Part shown: positions 1 to 12,561 of the stretch, piece by piece
Position numbering within the stretch: the first letter of the stretch is position 1
How the letters are laid out: the number at the start of each line of letters is the position of its first letter
NCBI RefSeq assembly: GCF_000003855.2
Contig: NW_003101678.1
Coordinates: 557,493-621,492 of the forward strand
DNA from: Blastomyces gilchristii SLH14081
Lineage: Eukaryota; Ascomycota; Eurotiomycetes; Onygenales; Ajellomycetaceae
Direction of reading: 5' to 3'
DNA length: 64,000 bases
Notes under the pieces: generated by a model
What the model was told of the DNA's origin: nothing
The model's database searches: none
The model's input: only the letters and a program-made list of their open reading frames with translations
Position numbers and translations under genes: made by a program

Positions 1-1674
1 CCTCTCGAGATGTGCATCCAAGAGGCTCAACGGGACAAAATCTATCCATGAAAAGGCATCCATGAATTTCTTTTCGCGATGCCTGCACGCCCCTCTGCCG
101 GCGTCTTCGGATGCTAGTATTCCTTTTGATGGGCCAGGGTTACGGATGACTCTCTAGTTCCTCTGGGGCCCTACTTTGTAACATATATTTCAATAATATC
201 ATCCGTCATTCGACACCCTCCATTCCACACCATGCTAATCTGTACAAACGCCCTGGGTTTCCTAGAGAATCCACGGCCGTCGCCGATTTCCTTCCTATTA
301 AGGACCAACTTTCTGGGCGCTCCGGATGGGGTTGCGTTTGACTCCCCTTGAAGCTGTTGCCAGGACATGATAGTTTCACCCTCTGAGGATCTTCAACAGG
401 TTGTTCCACATCCTGTGTTATTTTGCCTTGTTGGGCATGGTGGGTAGCTCGTCTCAGGCGTGTCGATATAGCAATGGACACGCTATGGATAGCACAAGTA
501 TCGCTTGGTAGTCTTCCAAAATGAGGGAAATATGCATATGTCTGGTGTTTTTTTGGCCATCGATAGAATAACTGAAAGCTAGCTAAAGGGATTTCCTCTG
601 GTGGCACGAGACAGAAACCCCATACACTAGTATGTAATGAAGCTCGGAGGGTTGCACGGAGTGAAATATTTCGCCGCAGCCTTGCTAGAAACACTTGCTG
701 CTGGATAGGTAGAGCATTTGAAGAAATGCGCACACAATGCCATGCCAAGGGTCAGATTCAGAAGAGAAGAGGGCTGCCCTGTAACCATGTGTGTCTGGTT
801 CCTGCGTTAACTGACACAGATCTAAAGAAAAACCGACATTATTCCCTGATGTCATATTGTTTCCTCCGCCCAGAAAGTTTTGTCGTTGCCCGCCCATAGT
901 TGTCATACATCAGCGTAGCGGCATGTTTAATTTCGGGTTGGGCTTGAGCTAGAAGTATAATACCTCAGCATGGCCTTTTTCTTCTTCCTTTTTTTTGTCA
1001 CTATCATGTTACTCGACCCGTAGAGTACCTGAAACTAGAAAATCTGGTCGAACCCTGCTCCCGGTAGAAGGGGTTTAAATGATGGAGAACAAGGTAGTTC
1101 TTGAGCACAACTCCCGCTAGGTAGACATAGATAACCCCTTCCCGGTAGTACCTGGAAGGTTGTGAGATGGTTTAAAATCCAGTTGTTATATAATAATTGC
1201 ATGTAGAGGCATCGTGTTCAGTCTCTAGACGTGAAAGAAACATCAGGTCCGAACCAAGATCTGTCATACGTATGTGAAAGGGAAGAAGAACCAGTCTACA
1301 GTTGACAAGGTTGCGTAGTAGGCCTTGAAGAACGGACCAGGAGTAACTGTCCTCGGTGTGGTGCTGTTTTCTTGGAGTTTGATATGTCTCGGTTGCTGTT
1401 CTCCTTGAGAGATAAAGTCACATATAGATAGATAGTTGTGACCCCCAGGTCCGTGCCAAGCTGTGTTTGTCTTGTTTGTCAGGTCGCGAACCGAACCGGT
1501 TCCTGAACTTTGTTAAGGGGCCCAATATAGGATCTAGAGACGAGACGACAACATTCTGCAACAACGACAACTCCCGGAACATACAGCCCGTCCAACAGCT
1601 GCGTGTCTGCTGTCCCGGGTCATCTCCGTCTTGCGTTTGTTTTCTGATGCACAGTTGGAAGTTCCGCCTCAAAG
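1..1674. other. Intergenic, no supported gene
   Basis: No gene can be supported. The largest open frame is on the minus strand (about 206-748, 180 codons) and lies just downstream of a second minus frame (685-906) in another phase. Neither shows a recognisable domain, and the only intron that could join them would be about 35 bp, which is too short. The last few hundred bases before 1675 should contain the promoter and leader of the dynactin gene; no specific site is recognised. Confidence 0.5.
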
Positions 1675-4600
1675 ATGGGTGATCTTTCCCCTGGCCAGCT
1701 CGTCTGTTTATCCGATGGCCGACACGCTGTAATCCGCTTCATCGGCAGTACCAGCTTCGCTCCTGGAGATTGGATTGGCGTGGAACTGAATGGGCCAACG
1801 GGTAAGAATGATGGATCTGTCCAGGGAGAACGATACTTCGACTGCGAACATGGCTTCGGAATGTTCATCAGGCCCGCTGCTGTTGTCAGTGTTTTGGAAC
1901 AACCCAAACGAGAGGAGCGCAAGCCGACACCGAAAGGAGGACTAAATGGAGCTTCTCAGAGAAGCAGACCGCCGAGCGGTGCTCCTGGTAGCGGTCTCGT
2001 ACCGAAAAGACAAAGTGCACTTGGGCCGAATGCTGCTAGGACTCAGAGAACCACCTCCAGCCCTTCGCCAGCCCCAAGGCCTGGGGCGCCTGGTCGAGCT
2101 CTCAGGGTAGGGGAATATATCCTCCATCCCGTTTCTTTTGAATATGTTTTAATAAGTTTTATAGTCCCCTACAAAATCACCGACAAAACAATTGTCAACC
2201 GCCTCGCGACCGCCCACTACTGCGTCGCGGCCGTCCGCAGCCGCGTCAAGACCCAGACAGAGCTTGAGCGGCCGTAGTTCAATGGCCCTTACTCCTACTC
2301 CCACCGCTGCCAAAGGTTCTCGACAATCTGTAATGGGTACAGCAGGCAAAACTTCTCGTCCTCTTTCTCAACCACCACGACCTACCTTTACCGGTCCGGC
2401 GAAACGGACTTCTCTGAGACCCACAGCTACTAGGACAGCTAATGCCGGAAAAATCGGGAGTGCTACAAGCGAGATGAGTGAGGAGACGGGTGATACAGAA
2501 ACCTCGAATACGCCCTCAGAGTCAAGTAAACCGACCTCCGCCCCTCGAGCTTCCTTGGCTGCACAACGATCGGTCTCTGGAACCAATCCTGTGCTTAAAG
2601 AAGTGGAAGATCTAAAAACAAAGATAAGAGTGATGGAGAAAAAGCGAGCGGAAGATAGGGAGAAATTGAAGTCTCTGGAGACATTGCGATCCGAAAGGGA
2701 TAAATTCGAGGCGATAATTCAAAAGCTACAAACGAAATACCAGCCGCAGCAACAGGAGATTATACAGTTACGGAAACAGCTAAAGGATGCCATGGCAAGA
2801 GTTGAAGAAGCGGAACATCTTCAAGCTGAACATGAATCAATTGTCGAAATGGCTGCGCTTGATAGGGAAATGGCTGAGGAGATGTGTGAGGCCATTAAAA
2901 CCGAGTTCGAAGCCCTGAAAGAGAAAGCAGAGGAGCTAGAATTAGAAGTTGAAGTCTTAAGAGAAGAGAATGAGGAACTGGGCCAAGTGATGAGCCCGGA
3001 GGAAAAGTCAAGCCAAGGCTGGCTCCAGATGGAGCGAACAAACGAAAGGCTTCGCGAGGCACTCATTCGTCTCCGCGATATGACACAGCAGCAAGAGACC
3101 GACTTACGGAATCAGATCAAAGAATTGGAAGGCGAGCTGGAGGATTTCGCTGCTATCAAAGCTAACTACGAGATCGCAAAGGAACAGCTTTTGATTACCG
3201 AGGCGAACATGGAGGATCTTAAACAGCAAGTCGAAGCTCTTGGTGCTGAAGAGATGATTGAGGAACTGGCCGAGAAAAATATGCAGTATCAAGAGCAAGT
3301 GAATGAGTTGAAAGCGGTTATTGAAGACCTTGAGAGTCTCAAGGAAATCAATGACGAGCTCGAAATTAATCACATGGAGACGGAAAAGCAACTACAAGAG
3401 GAAATTGATTTCAGGGAGAGTGTCTACCTTGAGCAGGCACGAAGAATGGCTCAACAAGACGAGGTTATAGAGGACCTGGAGTATACTTTGTCTAAATTTC
3501 GAGAGTTGGTCACAAATCTACAGAGCGACCTCGAGGATATGCGGGTATCGCAACAACTCACAGAAACGGAGTCAACTGAGCTAACCGCACGCTCGAGAGC
3601 GATGATGGATCTGAACATGAAGCTCCAAGCATCTGTTTCTAAAGCTCAAACGAAAACAATAGAAGTGGAACTAGGTCGTATGGCCGCAGAGGAATCCGCA
3701 CAGCATTTAGAGATTATGAAACTTTATCTTCCTGAATATTTCGAGAGCGAACGCAACCCGATTCTTGCCTTATTACGTTTTAAAAGAGTCAGTTTCAAGG
3801 CAACTCTGATGGCCACCACAGTACGAGAACGAATATCCGATCATACATCCGCATCGGCTGGTCAGGACGTGTTTACGGCATATGAGGTTCTTGAGAAGTT
3901 AACATGGATCGCATCCCTTTGCGACAGATTTATCAATTTCATTAACAGCTGCTCTATTGAAGAATTTTCGACTTTCGAAGGTGCTTTGTACGAACTTGAA
4001 CCCGTGGAACGCATTCTCAATTTCTGGATCGAGGGATTGAAGAAAAATGAGCTCAATGAAAAGAAATGTGCGACTGAGCTCCAACGATCGATCGCGCTGC
4101 TTTCACACTTAGCCGAAACGCTCATTCCATCCAATTTAGAATCGTACGCCGATGAAATTTACATGCGCTCAGTAATGACGCAGACGTACCTGGACTATGC
4201 TGCTCTATCCTTTTCCCAACTGAGATCCACGTTACAGGCTAAGCTACCGCCACCTAGCGATGATGATGAGGAGGGTCCCTTCTTATATCAAAAAATAGAT
4301 GCGCTGGGTAACCAAACTCGAACTGGGAAACTAGTTGCTGGGAAAATTACCCGGTATTTGGATGATTTGAAATCAAGATGCCTTGCATTGACCGGAGACT
4401 GCGCAGAGCCCTTTGAGAAATGCGAAGAAGCAGCTAAGGAGCTTGCAGAACTCGCCAGGCAGCTTGGAGAGAATATAGTGTTACTGACGGAGGAGGAAGG
4501 GCGAGCAGACCCAGTCACCTATACTGAAATTACTTCCAATATGTCACAGACAGCGATGTCTCTTCTTCAGCCGTCCTCTGCTGCGGCTGAATCGGACGAT

Positions 4601-5821
4601 AATAACGCTCTCTCCATAGCTGCCAATAAGCTTCGCACTTTGGGATCATACCTCGAGGAGGCCTCTAATTGTTCGTCCGATCTGACCCAAACTGTTGAGT
4701 TTGAACGCCATCCCGCCCCGTGGGTTCTACGGGCGAAAGAACTTAAGTCGAACAAGGTAATTTCTCCAGATGCAGATGAGGAGATTCGGCGATTAAAGAA
4801 TGAAGTTCATGAAACCTCTACTGCACTCGGCGTCAAAGACAAAGCTTTTGAGGAACAGACAATTAAAATTGAACTTCTTGAATCGAGAATGCGTGACGCT
4901 GGAAAGAAAGCTGCTCTAGCCAAGGATCTCGAATCTAAGTTCGAAGCGCTGCAAGCGAAGGAACAAGAATTAATAGGCATTGTAGAAAAACAGTCAGCCG
5001 ACCTACAAAACATGGAGCGTGAACGAGATGACTATAGGGCTCGACTGGAAAAAGCCAAGCGAGCATCGGGATCCACTGGCGTCGTGCTTGGTGCAGATGG
5101 TGTTATGTCTATCGATATAGCTGCTTCTTCCGCCTTGATGAAGGAAAACGAATCCCTCCGCGTAGAAGTCGCAAACTTGCAAGCCGCAGTGCGTTTTCTC
5201 CGCGAAGACAATCGCCGTGCGAATTTTATGGACCCTTATTCTGTGCAACGTACAAACCACCTGCGCGCCTGGCTAGATACTCCCCTTTTTCGACGCAAAG
5301 TCGCTACCGAGGACAAGCGGGCGGAATACAATGCCGCATCTGAATGCCAGGATGTGCTCACGCATCTACTGAAGCTCACCAAAGAATCCAATTTCGTGGA
5401 TCTCAAGACCACGCTTCCCCCAGATGAAGCAAGTCGCCTATCATGGCGACCGATCAAGTCAACAACTAGGTACCAAGTTCTTCAGCAAAGAGAGGAGTAC
5501 GAGCAATGGACTCAATGGAAAGACGAAGTGGTGCGGCGTGAGCGCCTACGAGCGCGGAAAGAAGCCAAAATCAAAAGAAGAAGTTCGCGTTACCCGGATA
5601 CAATAGGTATTGCTGCCGAAATTTCATTGACCCAAGTTTCTGGCTCGCGAGAAACAACGACGACGACGTCGTTGAACGACGCTAGAGAGCAGATTACTCC
5701 TACCAAAGGCAAAGGAGTCATGGATCGTGCATGGAAAATCCTGGGGATTCAGGGAGATGACGACTCTAATGATGAGTCTGAATACGGGGATCCTGGAAAA
5801 GTTAAAATTGTCAATCATTAA
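1675..5821 (+). CDS. ro-3: Dynactin large subunit p150Glued
   Basis: Two exons, 1675-2106 and 2165-5821, joined by a 58-bp phase-0 intron, give 1362 residues. The product is the large subunit of dynactin, which links cytoplasmic dynein to microtubules and cargo. Residues about 1-75 are a CAP-Gly domain with the diagnostic GKNDG at 43-47, which binds tubulin and EB-type C-termini. A Ser/Pro/Arg-rich basic linker follows to about residue 285. A long coiled coil (about 288-640) leads into the dynein-associated p150 domain (starting near KLYLPEYFESER, about residue 663). A second coiled coil spans about 1010-1180. Length and domain order match fungal p150 (ro-3 of Neurospora, nudM of Aspergillus). 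After the intron the protein resumes with two SPTK repeats, a basic patch that may be phosphorylated. The identification is secure; the intron is supported by consensus GT...AG and frame. Confidence 0.96.
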
Positions 5822-7392
5822 TAGAATAGATATTTCCCTTATTGGCGTCAAGTCTACCCGCCCGTCTTGAAGACGTTCAAACCCTAATTTCCTTCTGTTA
5901 CCTGCTACTGCACTCCCCATCCCAGGACCTTCATGGCCGCCACTACCACGCCACAGTTCGGCATTGACATTTTGAATATTGACTGGCTCTATCTTCCCCC
6001 TTGTTCCATTTTCCTTGTTTCTTGATTATGCATATTGCGGACGAGATTATCTACCCCACTATTTCAAAAATATATCTCTTCTTTTCCGCGCCTCCATGGC
6101 CATTATTGCTCACCGATTGCACCTGCAGCTTGTTCGCTTGCCAACCGCTATATTTGCTCGTTTTTCCCTCACTATCGCACCCGCCGCCTACGTACGTATG
6201 TAAGATACCCATCGAGAACCTTCTCTTGTTTAATTGTTTTTCTGTTCTCTTGACTCTTTCTTGTTCTGGTTTGCGGTGGTTGTTTTCTGCTCTGCTTCTA
6301 TGTTTTTCTTCATTTTGGGAACTTGGTGAACGCCTTCCCCATTCCCAAATGAGGCGCGATATACTGTATCATTAGATTATACGGACAATGGAAGATTAAA
6401 CAAATAGATGGATATTTTATTTATGGATGATATTACGAAGATGATATTTATTGTTGATAGCAAATGGAGTGAGATTGAGGCGCTAGCTAGCCCGCCTGCC
6501 CCCTTTTCGTAGTACTTATTTGTCTTCACTGTGCTTGATTGTCCGTGGGTTTTGGTATTGTGCTCGTGATATATTAGAAATAGGGCCGTATAGATAACTA
6601 GTCATAATATTTTGAACGAAGGGACAAAGCTCGCAAAAAAAGGGGTATATTTAATCGCTAATTAGCTTTTCAAAGAGGTGTAATCATAAAATCATATACA
6701 ACAGACATCTTTGAATAGAAAGAATGGCAGTAAAGGATAAATTAATAAAAAATATAAACTAAAAAATGAAAAATGAAAAAATGAAAAAATAATGAAAAAC
6801 ATGAAAAAAAAAATAAAAGGTAAAGCAGCCAGAAAAGAAAATCGCGAAGTTTAGCCCTCCCCAGACCCAATCCTACCGGCCCTGTCCAACCAGTTGGTCA
6901 TCCATCTAAGACCAATGACCAAACGAACATGGGGATTATACCACTAAAACATATCCCCTCCAAACCATAATGCGCATATGTGACAAGGACGTTAATTAGG
7001 ATAGGAAGACTGTAGTAACCTAGCGTAGGGGGAGTGTGATCACAAGTTTGGCCTTGTAGCCGAAACCTGACGCGATATGAGGATGTGAACCGGTAAGGGG
7101 TAGAGAAGTATATTGTTCCGGAATAAAAAAGGGTGTACTTAAGGGGTATGTTAAATAAACAAGGGAATCGCATGATACGGAGAGAATGATGTGGCTTGTG
7201 TGGTTTTCATAAATAATACGTTTCGTGCAAGGAAATAAACAGTCTTTTTATTTTTCTACTTTGGATAAGGTGTAGCTCGGGGTCTGATAAACCGGTGAAG
7301 CCCCCCAAAGCGTAAAAGATTAGCTTCATGGCTGGCTGTGTGTTGTTTCGACACAGATAGGCGTTGTCATGAAACCGATGATGAAACGAAAA
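5822..7392. other. Convergent intergenic region
   Basis: This lies between the ends of the dynactin gene (+) and the unknown gene at 7393-8894 (-), so it should hold both 3' UTRs. It is AT-rich, with an A-rich stretch of repeated AAAATG-like units near 6760-6820. Several open frames of up to 124 codons occur but none shows conserved structure or splice logic. I see no gene here. Confidence 0.5.
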
Positions 7393-8894
7393 TTAAAAAG
7401 CCATGCCGATCCGATCCGGTTTAAAATCAACAGGGCACGTATGTTCCGAAGTGACGAGGAACTTGTCATTCTCATCAAAATGGCATTGATGATGGAAGTG
7501 GTGGTGATCAGCTTCGTAGACTGTGGGGCAAGGTTCTTCCAGACGAGAAGCAAACAACTTGTTGCTGTTGCCGTGGGACATGTTGAATCCGATCGTTGTT
7601 CTAGTTGCCTCGGCCTCGTTGTCTAGCGTCCCTGGAATAGATGGTGGGGGATGGACGGTTGTCGCGGTTATGGCACTGGAGAGCGATGGGGTCCTTCTAG
7701 AGCACGCGGTCATGGACGAGTTGTTTGCTGATGAAGCGGTCGAGCCGCTGAGGGTGCGGGAGTGTATTGTTGATTGGCTTGCTTGCCGAGGACGTGAAGT
7801 CAATGGGGTCCAGGCGGCTTGGGATGTTGGATCTGAGGTAGAGGATGGAGGTTTGGGGAAGAGCCATTGGGCGACTTTATGAGATCGGGGGTTGCTTCTC
7901 TTTTTTGGTTGGCCGTTGAACGAGATAAGGTCTATCTGCGATTCCATTCCGATAGTATTTACTGGCGGAGAGGGGAATGGTAAGTCGCCCATCTCCGTTG
8001 AACTGCTTGTGACGGGTGGCTGTTTCTCATGTTCAATTATGAGGCTATTGTTAGCATTCAGCGGCTCACTTTCTGTTCGTGACTGCCGCGCATGAGTATT
8101 GTTGCGAGCCTTAATATTGTCTGCAGAAATCCCCGGAGCAGGGTCGAGAATACGCTCAGGAGGTTGAGGTCGATGGTCGTGCACTTCGATGCGGTCGCTG
8201 ACTGACAGTGGCCTGCGTGATATGGAACCAACTGGCTTTCTAGGGACCTTGAACGACGGTACGGGAGCGCTATGGATGGAGGAACTATCGAGAGGCGAGA
8301 AGACCTTCGGTGGTGGTTTGGGGCCAGACGATTCAAACTTGTTAGGGATGTTAATATCGAATACGTCGAACTCCGGTAGATCTGATAGTCGATTCCCTGG
8401 CTGATAGATGCTGAGTTCTAGGGGACGGAAAGGTTCAAGGCGAGAAGTGGGAGGGTTAAGTCTTCTGAAGTCCGAAGGGCCGCTGATTGTGGGAGTGTGG
8501 GAGCTGCGCTTGGTGGATTTCCTTCCGGTAGATACTCGATCGGTTGCTTTGGATGCGAGGGTCCAGCCCTCAGAAACCCAATGAGATATGCTTGATGAAC
8601 GAGAGCGACCTGGGCCTGGAAGGTCATCATAAAAGACAAGCTTCATTGGCGGGACAAGATGAGGTTGATCGTGACATAGTTTCATCTCTCGCGCGACTCC
8701 TGTTGTAAATGGTGTTAGTAAGTTTGAACTTCGCGAAGAATGATTCCCAAAGAGCGCGAAACATAATCCTACTTACCCATATCAGCAACAGGACGCTCAT
8801 GAGCCTGCTCATCGCCCTGATGCCAGATACATGTCAAGCAAGCGAGCCATTGCTTGAGCCCCGAGCCCACTTGCTCCATCGACGCTGTTGTCAT
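7393..8894 (-). CDS. Fungal Ser/Pro-rich protein of unknown function
   Basis: Two exons on the minus strand: 8894-8777 and 8699-7393, separated by a 77-bp intron (8700-8776) with an ideal gtaagt donor and acaacag acceptor. The 474-residue product begins MTTASMEQVGSG; a second in-frame ATG lies at 8879. The intron joins ...HERPVADM to GVAREMKLCHD, giving one continuous sequence, whereas a single-exon call would start 44 codons too late. The N-terminal part (about 1-75) is Trp/Cys/His-containing and looks folded (KQWLACLTCIWHQ, MKLVFYDDLPG). The rest is Ser/Pro/Arg-rich and probably disordered, and a His-rich patch (DHHHFHHQCHF) lies near the C-terminus. No catalytic domain, signal peptide or membrane segment is seen. 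I do not recognise the family. It is transcribed towards the dynactin gene. Confidence 0.75.
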
Positions 8895-10685
8895 TACTCG
8901 GCCACTTTCATGGTAACTGGGTCCGGAAACAGACAGAAAGACCCTTCAGTGGAGCGTAGCACTAAGTGCAGAAGGTCGGCGCTTGAGAGGGACATCATTA
9001 ATATATATACATACATAGAAAGACTACACTCCCATAGGGCTTATCTGGGGAGTGTGGGTCGGTAGAAAGAGGGGTGGTGGTGATGGTAGGCCACTAAGTC
9101 CAGCCTCGAGGGCTTGCAGCATGGAATGAGCGGTAGTAGAAGTGTTTCTTAGGCTTTCGTTGTCATGCATGGATATCTCATCCTCATCCTTGAACATTTT
9201 GGATGGAGCGGAATGCGCGTTGAGGTTAGTGCAGCGTTATCGGGAAGAAAACTGGTCTGCAGCTAATTGTGATCAGCCAATTGGATCCATAAACATGCAA
9301 GCTCCAGCAATATCAAAAGTTCTGGTTCAACCCAATTCGCCGACGGCAATGTGGGGGTTCGAAGGGCTGCGACTGCATAGTTAGTGATGTTCTTCATGCA
9401 GGCCTGTTTGTAGGTTGTGGTGCGCCCAACCCAACCGTGTTCAGCTGCACACTATGCGTAGTCTGATGTGCGCGATATGGGCGCTTAGGGATTGGCTCTG
9501 CTGCTCCTGTCCACCATCGTGAGGGGCTAATTGTTTTTAGCACGCTGGCCCTGCAGAGAGCGGACTTGATTCGATAGTTAAATAACTGTCAGAAACAACC
9601 TTGTTAGCCCTTCTGCCAAGCCAAAAGTAAGGGGCGGCGGAGATAATTTGAAATGGATCAGCTGCTGAAGATGTTCCTGGCGTTCTTCCGTCCACCCCGT
9701 ACCGTACTGTGTAATCTGTACTCTGTACTCTGTACAGATCATGGAAATGTATCCAAGAACATGCTGAAGCTTTTGCAGTAGATAGCACGCGGTGCGTTAA
9801 TGGCCCATTGAAAGGTGCCCAAAGGGTTTGAAGTTCAATCAAAATGTTATGGATTGTGAAATTTATTGCTGGCTTTCGCTGCTCTGCGCATCCGAGATAA
9901 TTTCCGCCACCAGGGGTCAACATCCATTATGAATTCTTGTAAGCATTCGCTTCAATATCTCAGCACTTAGCCTCTTCTACCTTTGAAAGCGCAAGGTCCA
10001 GATGCCCGAATTCAAGACGGACGAACACACTGCATCCAAACATCCTAGGAGCGACTGTGAGGCTGGTTCGAGTCTCCTATTTCAAGCCCGGGTGACAGGG
10101 GCAATTCCTGTGCCAGTTTGGAATATAAAGCAAAACCTGAAAGCAAGCCGAACGGAGAAGTGTGTATGTCATCCAAACCACGAGGGCGTTGGGGGATGTC
10201 GGAGATTTTAGCGGAGTGCGCAAGATGATATCCTTGAAACGCCGCAATAAACACTCGCGAGTTCTAGGCTAGGCCTTTAATGGGGCTGGTACCCTGTACC
10301 TGCTTGATGCTTTAACACAAAGCCCAACCCCTATTTTCTCGATCTGATATCTGACACCTTCCCCCTAATACCTCGGCGGTTCGCTCTGATTTAGCCGGAT
10401 GAGCCCAGGGGATTTATCAAAGGACCAGTGTTCTTCAGGGAACGGGTATGTTTCATCTCAGGCTGGCAGAAGCAGACCAGGATCGATCTTTTATTAGAGG
10501 CCCGGTGGATCTAAGTTTATCAGCCAGTTGTCCCTGTGCGTCGGACATTTGGCACGACTAATGATGCCGTTCAAGCACGTACTCAGTTTTACTTGATCTG
10601 TCTGTGGTAGGATGAAGGCGATGACGACGAATGCGCGGAATTTTTAAAGGATATTATGGGATGATGAGACTTCCGGCTTCCCTTT

Positions 10686-10704
10686 CGTCGTCGTCGTCGT
10701 CGTC
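10686..10704. repeat. (CGT)n microsatellite
   Basis: About six tandem CGT units in non-coding DNA. No function is implied. Confidence 0.8.
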
Positions 10705-12218
10705 TTCCTCCATCCCCAACAGCCCTCTCGGTCCGCTTAAAGCTAATTCCTGTAGAGCAGTGGGCACCAGAATCTATGTCACCATCATAACTTAATAATA
10801 CACATACTGTTAACATTCTAGCGAGAATCCTAATCTGAATCCTGGTTTAAGTACCTCTACCCTGCGCTCCCGTCTTATCCGAAGGCCCCGTTGCCATTGT
10901 GCCATCTCGCGAAGGGCGAGACGCTCGAATATTTGCCTTGGACTTTTCGGCTGGTCTCAGGGAGCCCATGAACGTGGAGCCTTCGGTCGGTGAAGACCCT
11001 AGTATTACTATACTCTAGGGAATATAGTAGCTCAACAACGTCGAGAAGCTCGATATTGTGGGAGTGACCTCCGTGAAGACAAGGCAATCCATGCCAGACT
11101 CGAGGCGGCTTAAACCCCCTGGGGCAGGACACGTCCCGGACACGTCTTGTATTCCTCAAGGGGGTCCGTAGACAAATTGTTAAAAATTGCTATAATGCTC
11201 TTTCATTCCATGGACGGTAATTATTAGCAGTTTCTTCGCGCATTGTCTGCCCACCCCTGAGAAATCAGCAAACCGCCTAGAAGTGTCCCGAAACTCGATG
11301 AAAGTCGGCGCCAATTAAATCAACGTCGCCCTTCAGATCCTTCACTGGTGGCCATTGGCCCCATTGGATCTCTGGTCGCCCTTCTGGCGATTACAGGAGA
11401 TTGGCCTAGGGTTTTTCCATTAGGTAACGTGGTTATAAGCAATGCGAAGCATCAAGAGATGTAGTAGAATATGCTGAATGCCGGAACGTAGTTGAGTTAT
11501 ACATCAGGGCCGCCATTGACGGATGGATTAGTGAAATAGGACAAGCGTGTCTGTTATACTCCTGGTCTTCTGTAGCCTTGATTGCTGATACTAGGCCTGT
11601 ATAAGAACTTTGGGAAGGTTTGGGAATTTAGCTGACCATTCTCTGGGACTCTCGCTGTACGAAAGAGAGCTCTAGTAAAGGTCATGACAATTGGATCTAT
11701 GTAAGAGATGCCATGTATATCCGAGAAATTGCAGCGGTGTCTCCGATCCTCTCAATATCATGTCAACCTGACATTGGCGGAGGCCCGGACATATACAATG
11801 ACCGTGTCATGCAAATAACGTGGTGAAACTTTCCACTCTTTGGCCCCGTGGTAACTGTTTCTGTAACAGCTTTGCTCTTGCGGCCCTTACGGCGCATCCT
11901 GAGGAAATCCTAATCAGCTATTTTCCACACCCGCAAATTGTAATATACCCACACCTTGTTTGATATATAGATCGTCGGAGTTTTTAGTGGTCAGTAGAGC
12001 GTAGGGGTGAATCGTATATTTCAGAGCCCAATAACCTGCGGAAGTTTCGTCCGTCATCATTGTAACATATCCAGAGCAGAAGTTCACGAAACAAAAAGTG
12101 TTTAGTGTATATGTCTATAACCTTGCGCTGTTTCATGAAATTGACTAGGCAAAAAGGCCTGTATCCAATATCCAAGTTACTTCCCCAAAACGCCATGCCA
12201 ATCGGTAATGTACTGTAC

Positions 12219-12234
12219 GTACATGTACATGTAC
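12219..12234. repeat. Self-complementary GTACAT repeat
   Basis: A 16-bp perfect palindrome built from GTACAT units. The same unit recurs at 48783-48800 and 55021-55044, always between genes. Confidence 0.8.
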
Positions 12235-12561
12235 AAGGAAAAAAATGGCTTGATCCAAGAACCAAAAAAAGGACATTGCAGTAAAATAACTATCGCTTCG
12301 CACCCATAAATCACTGGATTCAAATTCATCCACCCCAGGCGTCGCGTTCTTCATTGAATGACCCGTATGTCATGTTTCTCCCTGCGAGGCTTTCGGTGTC
12401 TGCCTCATTATCCTCATCGACTGAGTGGCCTTGTTCCATCGACTGCTGGGCCATGGGCCTGCTTTCGGTGCTTTCATGTTGGCCATTCGCATTTACGGAC
12501 CGACCACTTGAATAGGATTAGACTTTTGTGGACCTTATGGTACGCTGTGGAAATTTGGTAC

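Larger units (their letters stand above)
8895..12561. other. 3.7-kb gene-poor intergenic region
   Basis: No gene is supported. Minus-strand frames at 9537-9923 (128 codons) and 10875-11159 (94 codons) show no domain, no splice partner and no coding-like composition that I can defend. Simple elements present are a (CGT)n run near 10686, repeated GTACTCT units near 9717-9737 and the palindromic GTACAT repeat at 12219. The right part is the 3' side of the DUF300 gene and the left end the 5' side of the unknown gene at 7393-8894. Confidence 0.45.

Noticed and set aside
206..748. 180-codon minus-strand frame
   Set aside because: No recognisable motif; joining it to the neighbouring frame would need an intron of about 35 bp.
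6898..7173. 91-codon minus-strand frame
   Set aside because: Lies in a convergent 3' region, lacks motifs and is within chance length for this composition.
10061..10080. GGTTCGAGTC resembling a tRNA T-loop
   Set aside because: The flanking bases do not pair into a T-stem and no acceptor, D or anticodon arm is visible.
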